From Chloroflexota bacterium (GTDB taxonomy: Bacteria > Chloroflexota > Limnocylindria > Limnocylindrales > CSP1-4), in NCBI GenBank assembly GCA_016200675.1, contig JACQEH010000156.1:1-8127 (forward strand): 8,127 bases of DNA, written 5' to 3'. This document shows positions 1 through 5,843 of this stretch, in pieces. Under the pieces are notes generated by a model. That model searched no databases. It saw only the letters and a list, made by a program, of their open reading frames with translations, and was not told where the DNA came from. A program made the translations under genes and the position numbers. Numbering within the stretch: position 1 is the stretch's first letter; every line of letters starts with the position of its first letter.

Positions 1-1761
1 ATCGTCGGTCCGGCGACGATCGCGGTCGTCGGTGGGCGGATCCTGAACACCCATCCCTCGCTCCTGCCGGCCTTTCCCGGCGGCCACGCCGTCCGCGATG
101 CGCTGGCCCACGGCGTTGCCGTGACGGGTTGCACGATCCACCTCGTCGACGCGACCCTCGACGGTGGCCCGATCGTCGCCCAGGAGGCCGTCCCGATCCT
201 CGCGACCGACGACGAGGCGGCCCTCCATGAGCGCATCCGGGCCGTGGAGCACCGGCTCCTGCCGCGGGCCGTCGCCGATCTGGCGGCCGGAGCGCTGCAT
301 CTCGACGGCCGGCGCCTGACGCTCGATGCGGCCCGTGCCGCCGACGTCGTGCCCGTGCCGCGACGGGCGCTCCTGTCTGTCTCAGACAAGACGGGCCTCG
401 CCGATGTCGGCCGCGGGCTGGTGACCCTCGGCTTCGAGCTGGTGTCGACCGGCGGTACCGCACGGGCGCTTCGCGACGCCGGGCTGCCCGTGACGGACGT
501 GGCCGCGGTCACCGGCGTTCCCGAGATGCTCGACGGGCGCGTCAAGACGCTCCACCCGCGCATCCACGCCGGGATCCTGGTGGACCGCCGGCTGGCCGCC
601 CATCGCGAGGCGCTGGCGGCGGCCGCCATCGCGCCATTTGAGGTGGTCGTGGTCAACCTCTACCCGTTCGCGGCCGCTGCCGATCGCCCGGGGATCAGCC
701 TCGACGAGCTCGTCGAGGAGATCGACATCGGGGGCCCGTCGATGGTCCGGGCCGCGGCGAAGAACCATGCCAGCGTCGCAATCGTGACCTCGCCCGACCG
801 GTACGGCGAGGTGCTCGACGAGTTCGACCGCGTGGCTCCTGCGCCGCTGCCGGAGGGCCTCCGCGCCGCGCTCGCCGTCGAAGCCTTCCGGCATACCGCC
901 GCCTACGACGCCCGCATCGCGGCCGAGCTGCCGGTCAGGATGGCGTCGGCGGGCGTCGACCTGCCGGACTCGCCGGGCCTTCCCGGAGCCACTGATCCGT
1001 ACCCGCCCAAGCACACGAACGCGTGTGGCGCGGCTGAGCGGGCGACGCTCCTCGCGGCCTGGGAGGCCGCCCTGGCCGGCGACCCGGTGTCGGCGTTCGG
1101 CGGCGTGGTGGCGCTCACGGGCGAGGTCGACCGGGCGGTCGCCGAGCGCCTCGCCTCGATCTTCCTCGAGGTCGTCGTCGCCCCCGGCTTCGATGGCGGA
1201 GCGCTCGAGGTCCTCGCCGCCAGGCCCAACCTGCGCCTGCTCCGGGACACGACCCTCGGCTCCGACGTCCCGCCACCACCGCCCTCGCCCCGGGCGAGCC
1301 TGCGGACGGCCGGCGGTGCCGTCCTCGTCACGGCGCCCGACGCCCTCCCCGACGAGCCGGTGTCGTGGACGGTCGCCACGCGGCGGCGGCCGTCGGCCGC
1401 GGAGCGCGCGGACCTTGACCTTGCCTGGCGCCTCGCCCGGGGGGTCTCCTCGAACGCGATCGTCCTCGTGCGGGACGGTGCGCTGATCGGGATGGGCTCG
1501 GGCCAGGTGTCGCGGGTCGATGCCGCCCGGCAGGCCGTGGAGAAGGCCCGCCGATTCGCCGGAGTGGAGGCGCTCGGCGGCGCCTCGTGTGGCTCCGACG
1601 CGTTCTTCCCGTTCCCCGACGCCGTCGAGACCTGCCTCGAGGCGGGCGTCACCGCCTTTGTCCAGCCCGGCGGCTCGATCCGCGACGCCGACGTGATCGC
1701 CGCGGCCGACGCCGCGAGTGCCACGATGCTTGTCACGGGGGTTCGCCACTTCCGGCACTGA
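1..1761 (+). CDS. purH: PurN-PurH fusion (GAR transformylase / AICAR transformylase-IMP cyclohydrolase), 5' partial
   Basis: The frame is open from base 1, so the start lies upstream. Residues 1 to about 115 match the C-terminal half of PurN: the catalytic Asn (46-48), His (52-54) and Asp (160-162) keep the E. coli N106/H108/D144 spacing. From about base 361 it becomes PurH, with no stop between. The cyclohydrolase half looks complete: SVSDK (376-390), STGGTA (445-462), GRVKTLHP (535-558), NLYPF (655-669), and the IGGP..VR..AKNH block ending at 768. In the AICAR transformylase half, the catalytic Lys-His pair (1009-1014), SAFGG, SNAIV, SDAFFPF, QPGGSIRD and the terminal RHFRH are present. The RYGxNPHQ and GKxLSYNN blocks expected before Lys-His are absent: HTAAYD-to-KH is 38 residues against about 104 in E. 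coli. The PurH part is about 466 residues against 529. GTG codons at 349 and 355 could in principle start a separate PurH, but no ribosome binding site precedes them. Fusion is the simplest reading; AICAR transformylase activity is doubtful. Confidence 0.93.
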   Translation: MVGPATIAVVGGRILNTHPSLLPAFPGGHAVRDALAHGVAVTGCTIHLVDATLDGGPIVAQEAVPILATDDEAALHERIRAVEHRLLPRAVADLAAGALHLDGRRLTLDAARAADVVPVPRRALLSVSDKTGLADVGRGLVTLGFELVSTGGTARALRDAGLPVTDVAAVTGVPEMLDGRVKTLHPRIHAGILVDRRLAAHREALAAAAIAPFEVVVVNLYPFAAAADRPGISLDELVEEIDIGGPSMVRAAAKNHASVAIVTSPDRYGEVLDEFDRVAPAPLPEGLRAALAVEAFRHTAAYDARIAAELPVRMASAGVDLPDSPGLPGATDPYPPKHTNACGAAERATLLAAWEAALAGDPVSAFGGVVALTGEVDRAVAERLASIFLEVVVAPGFDGGALEVLAARPNLRLLRDTTLGSDVPPPPPSPRASLRTAGGAVLVTAPDALPDEPVSWTVATRRRPSAAERADLDLAWRLARGVSSNAIVLVRDGALIGMGSGQVSRVDAARQAVEKARRFAGVEALGGASCGSDAFFPFPDAVETCLEAGVTAFVQPGGSIRDADVIAAADAASATMLVTGVRHFRH

Positions 1762-1788
1762 GGGCCGTCGGAGGCGTCGTGGTCTCGC

Positions 1789-1805
1789 CGGCACCGACCG
1801 TGCCG
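1789..1805 (+). terminator. Small hairpin 28 bases after the purH stop, possible weak terminator
   Basis: CGGCAC (1789-1794) and GTGCCG (1800-1805) form a perfect 6-bp stem around a 5-base loop. No T run follows, so it is at best a weak or factor-dependent terminator, and a stem this short can occur by chance at this GC content. Confidence 0.25.
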
Positions 1806-1940
1806 AACCGAGTGCAGACGCGCCGGCGGCCGGGTTCGGCTCCACCGGATTGCCCCCACCACTCACCGGGTAGATACCGGTAGCTTGACGTGCGTGACCA
1901 GGGCCGACGGCCGCCGCCCGCCGTGGCGCGGCTCCGGCGA

Positions 1941-2100
1941 TGCATCGGGTGAATGAGCTCAACCGACGTGCCCTCCCGCGACGCCGACTTCATGCATCGG
2001 GCGGTTGAGGTGTCCTTCACCACGCGGGTCGTGCATCAACTGGGCCCGAGCGGGCCAGGATCGGGCATGGATCGGCTCATCGAGGACTCGTTCATTCATC
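1941..2100. repeat. Dispersed TGCATC-type direct repeats
   Basis: TGCATCGGG occurs at 1941-1949 and 1993-2001, a related TGCATCAAC at 2032-2040 and TTCATC at 2095-2100. CTCAACC (1957-1963) and GGTTGAG (2003-2009) are inverted with respect to each other within the same stretch. The spacing is irregular (52, 39 and 63 bases), so this is not a CRISPR array. The copies could be protein-binding half-sites or remnants of a degraded element. Confidence 0.35.
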
Positions 2101-2146
2101 AGGTGCATGAGGACCGGCTCCGCGCGTCGGAGCGACCCTGGGCCCG

Positions 2147-2238
2147 AGCGCCGAGACAGCCCCGAGCGTCGGGACGTCCGCCGCGCGTCGGTGTGCTCCC
2201 GGAACGTCGAGACCGCCCGGAGCGTCGAGACGGCGCGG
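2147..2238. repeat. Degenerate 18-bp tandem repeat upstream of metG
   Basis: Units lie at 2147-2164, 2165-2182, a diverged 20-base unit at 2183-2202, then 2203-2220 and 2221-2238. The last two match at 15 of 18 positions (AACGTCGAGACCGCCCGG and AGCGTCGAGACGGCGCGG). The period is a multiple of three, so it creates six-residue repeats in whichever frame is read, but no gene is supported. The array ends about 25 bases before a TATGAT box. Confidence 0.55.
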
Positions 2239-2263
2239 GACGCATCCCTCGTGGCCCAGCCGC

Positions 2264-2269
2264 TATGAT
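2264..2269 (+). promoter_or_regulatory. Candidate -10 box for metG
   Basis: TATGAT is close to the sigma-70 -10 consensus and stands out in very GC-rich sequence. No good -35 is seen: the hexamer at a 17-base spacing is CGCATC. If used, transcription would start near 2276 and give metG a leader of about 170 bases containing the hairpin and palindromes at 2335-2408. Confidence 0.3.
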
Positions 2270-2334
2270 CCGGCCCGTGTCGCACGGGAGCCCCATGGTG
2301 ATGCCCGGGCGGCCACGGACGAGGGCCGGCGCCT

Positions 2335-2408
2335 GATCTCGACCCCGAGATCGGCCGGCCGATCCGCCCGGCGGCCGCCAGCGTCCTCCTGCCGATCGAT
2401 CGATCGGC
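2335..2408. repeat. Hairpin and two palindromes in the metG leader
   Basis: Three structures lie within 74 bases. GATCTCG (2335-2341) pairs with CGAGATC (2346-2352) around an ACCC tetraloop. GATCGGCCGGCCGATC (2349-2364) is a perfect 16-bp palindrome sharing GATC with the hairpin, so the two folds are mutually exclusive in RNA. GCCGATCGATCGATCGGC (2391-2408) is a perfect 18-bp palindrome ending 40 bases before the metG ATG. No T-box or other known riboswitch signature was recognised. Confidence 0.5.
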
Positions 2409-2448
2409 CTCGCCCCGCCGCCATGCGGCGCCCCGAGGTGCCACTCCG

Positions 2449-4098
2449 ATGACCGACCGACCCCGCTTCTACCTCACGACCGCCATCGCCTATGCCAACA
2501 ACAAGCCCGGCCTCCACACCCTCTACGAGGTCATCGGCGCCGACGTCATCGCCCGCTGGCACCGGATGAAGGGCGACGACACCCGCTTCCTGACCGGGAC
2601 GGACGAGCACTCGATCAACATCGCCCAGAGCGCGCTGGACGAGGGGCGCACGGCGAAGGCGTTCGTCGACGAAAAGGGCGGGTACTTCAAGCGAGCCGAG
2701 GATGCCCTGGCCATCAGCCCCGACCGGTTCATCCGGACGACCGATCCGGACCACGTGGCGTCGGCCCAGGAGATGGTCCGCCGGGCCTACGCCAACGGCG
2801 ACATCTATCTCGGCGCCTACGAGGGCTGGTACTGCCCGAACGAGGGCTTCCTCAACGCAACCGACGTTCATGAGACCGCCCGGGGCACGATCTGCCCGAA
2901 CCACCCCGAGGTTCCGCTCCAGTGGCTGAAGGAAAAGAACTGGTTCTTCCGCCTCTCGGCGTACCAGGAGCGTCTCGAGCGCCACTTCGCGGAGCGTCCC
3001 GACTTCGTTCAGCCGGGCTACCGCCGAAACGAGATGCTCGGCTTCGTCCGCGGCGGCCTGCAGGATTTCTCGATCAGCCGGGAGAAGACGCCCGGGGGCT
3101 GGGGCATCCCGTTCCCCATCGCGGAGAACGGTGAATCGGCCCTCCGCGAGGACGGCAGCTGGGATCCCGAGTCGGGCGTGATCTACGTCTGGTTCGATGC
3201 TCTCATCAACTACATCACCGGGGCCGGGTTCCCGGCCGACCCCGACGCCTTCGCGAAGTGGTGGCCGGCCGACCTCCACGTCATCGGCAAGGACATCGCC
3301 CGCTTCCACACGATCTTCTGGCCGGCGATGCTCTGGAGTGCCGGCCTCGAGGCGCCCCGGAAGGTGTGGATCCACGGCTGGCTGCTGGCCGCGGGCGGCG
3401 AGCGGATGAGCAAGAGCCGCGGCAACTTCCTCGACCCTGACGACTTCGTCGCCGCCTTCGGCAGCGACGGCGCGCGCTACGTGACGCTTCGCGAGGTGCC
3501 CTTCGACAGGGATGCGGAGGTGAGCTGGGACAGCTTTGTCCGGCGCTACAACGCGGACCTCGCCAACGACTTCGGGAATCTCGTGAACCGGACCGTCTCG
3601 ATGGCGGGTCGCTACCTCGGCGGCGAGCGCCCGGCCCCGGCGACCGATGGCGGGCCGTCCGTCCTCGGCGCGGCCTGGGGTGCGACGCTCCCGACCTTCA
3701 TCGAGCGACTCGAAGCCTGCGAGTTGCACGACGCCCTGGCAGCCCTCTGGGAGTTCGTCGGAGCGGCCAACCGATTCGTCGACGCCGAGCAGCCGTGGGT
3801 GCTGGCAAAGGCCGCCAAGGCGGGCGACCTCGAGGCCGCGGTCCGGCTCCGGGGGACGCTCGGCGACCTCGTCGAGGCCTGTCGCCTCCTGGGACTCGCC
3901 GTCGCCCCGGTCATGCCCCACACGGCGCCCCGGGTCCTGGCCCAGCTCGGGTTCGCGTACGCCTACGGGGCGGACGGCACGGCTGGCCCGGTGATCCTCG
4001 ACGCTCTTCGCTGGGGCGCCCGAGCGGACGAGCCGGGGACCCTGGCCGCGCCGGAGCCGCTCTTCCCGCGCCTCGAGGTCGAATCCGCCGTAGGCTGA
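2449..4098 (+). CDS. metG: Methionyl-tRNA synthetase
   Basis: A cytoplasmic class I aminoacyl-tRNA synthetase that attaches methionine to initiator and elongator tRNA-Met using ATP. The 549 residues run from an N-terminal Rossmann domain, through a connective domain with a reduced zinc knuckle (Cys129 in CPNE, Cys149 and His152 in CPNH), to the signature ERMSKSRGN (318-326) and a helical anticodon-binding domain with NDFGNLVNR (373-381) and QPW (448-450). There is no C-terminal OB-fold tRNA-binding extension, so this is a short form. The start is ATG 2449, with GAGGTG at 2435-2440, 8 bases upstream. Oddity: the HIGH signature, expected at residues 21-24 by ungapped alignment with E. coli (HLGH there), reads GLHT, although surrounding residues such as ADV and FLTGTDEH are typical. 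The gene heads a probable metG-VOC-tatD transcription unit. The family assignment is secure; only the effect of GLHT is uncertain. Confidence 0.96.
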   Translation: MTDRPRFYLTTAIAYANNKPGLHTLYEVIGADVIARWHRMKGDDTRFLTGTDEHSINIAQSALDEGRTAKAFVDEKGGYFKRAEDALAISPDRFIRTTDPDHVASAQEMVRRAYANGDIYLGAYEGWYCPNEGFLNATDVHETARGTICPNHPEVPLQWLKEKNWFFRLSAYQERLERHFAERPDFVQPGYRRNEMLGFVRGGLQDFSISREKTPGGWGIPFPIAENGESALREDGSWDPESGVIYVWFDALINYITGAGFPADPDAFAKWWPADLHVIGKDIARFHTIFWPAMLWSAGLEAPRKVWIHGWLLAAGGERMSKSRGNFLDPDDFVAAFGSDGARYVTLREVPFDRDAEVSWDSFVRRYNADLANDFGNLVNRTVSMAGRYLGGERPAPATDGGPSVLGAAWGATLPTFIERLEACELHDALAALWEFVGAANRFVDAEQPWVLAKAAKAGDLEAAVRLRGTLGDLVEACRLLGLAVAPVMPHTAPRVLAQLGFAYAYGADGTAGPVILDALRWGARADEPGTLAAPEPLFPRLEVESAVG

Positions 4099-4157
4099 TC
4101 GTCGAAACCGCGAGGGAACCGACCACGGCGTCGGAGTACCAGGATGGAGGACGTCCC

Positions 4158-4520
4158 ATGGCGCACGGCAACATCAACCACGTCGAATTCCCGGCCGACG
4201 ACCCGGAGCGGGCGATGCGCTTCTACTCGGCCGTCGCCGGGTGGTCGTTCGGCGAGCAGCCCGGCATGCCCGGCTACCACCTCTTCCAGTCCGGCGAAGG
4301 CTACGGCGGGGCGGTCGGCAAGCGCGGCGTGAGCGTCGGCCCGACGCTCCGGCTGTACATCCACGTCGCGTCGGTCGCCGATGCCCTGGCAGCCTCCAGC
4401 GCGAACGGCGGGACGACGGTCGAGTCGAAGACGGACATCCCGGGTTGGGGCTGGTTCGCGGTCGTCAACGATCCCGAGGGCAATCAGATCGGGCTCTTCG
4501 AGGCCGCGCCCCGCGACTGA
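4158..4520 (+). CDS. VOC (glyoxalase/bleomycin-resistance/dioxygenase) superfamily protein
   Basis: A 120-residue single-domain protein, the usual length for one VOC module carrying two beta-alpha-beta-beta-beta repeats, which normally acts as a dimer. It opens with NHVEF (7-11, His8 a possible metal ligand), followed by the DDPERAMRFY helix and AGW typical of predicted enzymes related to lactoylglutathione lyase. The second half has LYIHV (66-70), VADALAA, a GG turn and an ending of NDPEGNQIGLFE (104-115, Glu115 a possible metal ligand). The substrate cannot be read from sequence; some proteins of this group lack a full metal site. The start is ATG 4158, with GGAGG at 4146-4150, 7 bases upstream. 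It lies 59 bases after metG and 52 before tatD, probably in the same transcript, and has no obvious functional link to either. The superfamily is clear and the function open. Confidence 0.9.
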   Translation: MAHGNINHVEFPADDPERAMRFYSAVAGWSFGEQPGMPGYHLFQSGEGYGGAVGKRGVSVGPTLRLYIHVASVADALAASSANGGTTVESKTDIPGWGWFAVVNDPEGNQIGLFEAAPRD

Positions 4521-4572
4521 CGCCGCGGCGGTCGACGCAGCAGCGGGCGCAACGGGCCCACAATCGGGTCCG

Positions 4573-5382
4573 ATGCGCCTCATCGACAGCCACTGCCACC
4601 TCCAGGCCGACCGGTTCGCGAACGACGCCGACGCGGTGATCGGGGCCGCCCGGGCGGCGGGGGTCGAGCGCATGCTCGTGCCGGGCTGGAACGCCTGGTC
4701 GTCGACGGCCGCGGTCGCCCTCGTCCGGCGCCACGGGTGGCTCGATGCGGCGGTCGGCGTCCATCCGCACGACGCCGCGAAGGTGACGGATACGGAGTTG
4801 GCAGGGCTCGTCGTCGAGGCCGGCGACCCGCGGGTCGTGGCCATCGGCGAGACCGGGCTCGACTTCGACCGCGCCTTCTCACCGATCCATGATCAGCTCG
4901 TGAACCTGCGCCGGAACCTCCGGCTGGCCGTCGAGACGGACAAGCCGGCGATCCTCCATTGCCGCTCGAGAGCGGGGGAGCGGGACGCCCAGGAGGCGCT
5001 CCTGGCCGAGGTCCGGGCGATGCCCGGGGTTCGGGTCGTCATCCACTCCTTCAGCGGCCCGTCCGACTACGCCGCCGCCATGCTCGATCTCGGGGCCGCG
5101 ATCTCGATCTCGGGCCTCGCCTTCCGAGCGGGCGAGGAGGCCACGGCCGGCGTCGCGGCGGTGACCCCCGCCGACCGACTCCTCGTGGAGACCGACGCCC
5201 CGTTCCTCAGCCCGCCCGGCGGCCCGCGCGGCCGCAACGAACCCGCCGCCGTCCGGATCACCGCGGCCTGGGTCGCGAGGGTCCGCGGGGTGGATGCGAG
5301 CGATGCCACCGCGTCCGACCGGTTCGGCGACGACCTCGTCGCGGCCTATGACGGGCTGTTCCGGAGCAGGTGGGAACGATGA
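4573..5382 (+). CDS. tatD: TatD family metal-dependent DNase/hydrolase
   Basis: A 269-residue TIM-barrel hydrolase of the TatD/YcfH family, typical in length (about 255-270). The two-metal site can be followed along the chain: HCH (7-9, within DSHCH), GVHPH (62-66), the bridging Glu93 in IGETGLDF, His129 in LHCRSRA, His158 in IHSFSG and Asp208 in VETDAPFLSP. Family members are Mg-dependent 3'-5' exonucleases or DNases, cytoplasmic despite the name and not part of Tat export. ATG 4573 is chosen because the family N-terminus (RLIDSHCH) begins exactly there. The frame is open further upstream but has no homologous residues. The ribosome binding site is weak (only GGG around 4566), suggesting coupling to the upstream VOC gene. 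metG-tatD adjacency is common in bacteria; the rnmV/rsmA genes that often follow are absent. Confidence 0.94.
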   Translation: MRLIDSHCHLQADRFANDADAVIGAARAAGVERMLVPGWNAWSSTAAVALVRRHGWLDAAVGVHPHDAAKVTDTELAGLVVEAGDPRVVAIGETGLDFDRAFSPIHDQLVNLRRNLRLAVETDKPAILHCRSRAGERDAQEALLAEVRAMPGVRVVIHSFSGPSDYAAAMLDLGAAISISGLAFRAGEEATAGVAAVTPADRLLVETDAPFLSPPGGPRGRNEPAAVRITAAWVARVRGVDASDATASDRFGDDLVAAYDGLFRSRWER

Positions 5383-5469
5383 CCGGGGCGGCGGCGCGAT
5401 TCCGCCCGGCCGCTCCGCGCGCACGCTCGCCCAGGCGCCCTGCGCCATTCCACATGCCCCGCCGTCCCA

Positions 5470-5497
5470 TCGCGTCATGCGGGATGCCATGACGCGA
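5470..5497. terminator. 10-bp perfect inverted repeat after tatD, terminator or operator
   Basis: TCGCGTCATG (5470-5479) and CATGACGCGA (5488-5497) are perfectly complementary around an 8-base spacer. It lies 87 bases after the tatD stop, with only a short TTT (around 5506) afterwards, so a Rho-independent role for the metG-VOC-tatD unit is possible but not typical. A dimeric regulator site is the alternative. Confidence 0.4.
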
Positions 5498-5599
5498 GGA
5501 CATCGTTTCCGGCCCGAGGGTCGCCACGCGGCGCCGATCACGCGAGACCCATGCCTGGCTGACATCGAGTCCCTTTCGAACGGCACCAGCACGTCACGA

Positions 5600-5650
5600 C
5601 CTGCGCCCCGTGCAAGCACTACGGGGCAGGACTGATGACGACCAGTCATC
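5600..5650 (+). other. Pair of adjacent hairpins, function unknown
   Basis: GCCCCGT (5605-5611) pairs with ACGGGGC (5621-5627), extended by CCT/AGG across a two-base bulge. Four bases later GATGAC (5634-5639) pairs with GTCATC (5645-5650) around a five-base loop. The close tandem placement could mean a transcript end, a small RNA or an operator region. Nothing else supports one of these. Confidence 0.3.
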
Positions 5651-5685
5651 GCGCGCGACTCCGGAAGAGCCCCCACGCACAACAC

Positions 5686-5828
5686 GGAGGCGCCCGGGCC
5701 CCCACTCGGGAGGCGCCCAGGCCCGCCACTCGCAAGGCGCCCGGGCTCGCCACTCGGGAGGCGCCCGCGCCCGCTTCGACAGCGGTCCTGCGACACGCTT
5801 CGACAGCGGTCCTTGACAGCCTCGCCGG
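5686..5828. repeat. 24-bp tandem repeat running into the groES promoter
   Basis: Six units with a 24-base period: 5686-5708 (23 bases), 5709-5732, 5733-5756, 5757-5780, 5781-5804 and 5805-5828. The first four begin with GGAGGCGCCC or CAAGGCGCCC; the second and third match at 20 of 24 positions. The array drifts gradually: CGCTTCGACAGCGGTCCT occurs exactly at 5772-5789 and again at 5796-5813. The -35 hexamer of the groES promoter falls inside the last, most diverged unit. Translated, the array gives eight-residue repeats, but no gene is supported. Confidence 0.75.
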
Positions 5829-5842
5829 AGCGTCCCTACACT
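5813..5842 (+). promoter_or_regulatory. Vegetative (sigma-A type) promoter of groES-groEL
   Basis: A perfect TTGACA -35 (5813-5818) is separated by 18 bases from TACACT (5837-5842), a fair -10. The CIRCE operator starts 2 bases after the -10, so the transcription start near 5849 falls inside it, the usual arrangement for HrcA repression. Confidence 0.8.
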
Positions 5843-5843
5843 G

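Larger units (their letters stand above)
1762..2448. other. 687-base gap between purH and metG, no supported gene
   Basis: Several arginine-rich frames are open here on both strands, as expected at this GC content, but none shows a recognisable motif. The least implausible is 1953-2336 (+, 127 codons): its first 60 or so codons are not arginine-rich, but it has only a weak ribosome binding site and a lower third-position GC than the flanking genes, and its second half lies in a tandem repeat. The gap holds a small hairpin after purH, another at 1865-1881 (ACCGG/CCGGT), TGCATC-type direct repeats (1941-2100), a degenerate 18-bp tandem repeat (2147-2238), a TATGAT box (2264-2269) and a palindrome cluster before metG (2335-2408). 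The 1940-2110 part looks less GC-rich than its surroundings. Confidence 0.7.
5383..5812. other. 430-base gap between tatD and the groES promoter, no supported gene
   Basis: Open frames here have no recognisable motif and skewed composition (runs of Arg, Pro and Ala), and frames in the 3' part simply translate the 24-bp tandem repeat. The region holds a 10-bp inverted repeat (5470-5497), a bulged hairpin (5600-5630), a 6-bp hairpin (5634-5650) and the tandem repeat from 5686 onward. I see no tRNA, IS end or CRISPR. Confidence 0.65.

Noticed and set aside
1826..1866. tRNA-like 3' end (GGGTTCGGCTCC followed by CCCCCACCA)
   Set aside because: The T-arm does not pair into a 5-bp stem and no matching acceptor, D or anticodon arms were found upstream.
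382..1962. A 526-codon minus-strand frame across purH
   Set aside because: Arginine/glycine-rich antisense shadow of PurH with no motif.
1941..2100. CRISPR-like array
   Set aside because: Repeats are only 6-9 bases, degenerate and unevenly spaced, and no cas genes are present.
1953..2336. A 127-codon plus-strand frame in the purH-metG gap as a gene
   Set aside because: The first 60 codons look moderately protein-like, but the ribosome binding site is poor, third-position GC is lower than in real genes here, and the rest translates the 18-bp tandem repeat. No family recognised.
2276..2448. T-box or SAM riboswitch ahead of metG
   Set aside because: No T-box antiterminator consensus (TGGNACCGCG) or recognisable SAM-riboswitch core was found in the leader.
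2423..2452. A nine-codon leader ORF whose TGA overlaps the metG ATG
   Set aside because: It has no ribosome binding site of its own and no run of Met codons to suggest attenuation. Short overlaps like this arise by chance.
2263..3921. A 552-codon minus-strand frame across metG
   Set aside because: Same effect: it mirrors metG codons and has no recognisable domain or start signal.
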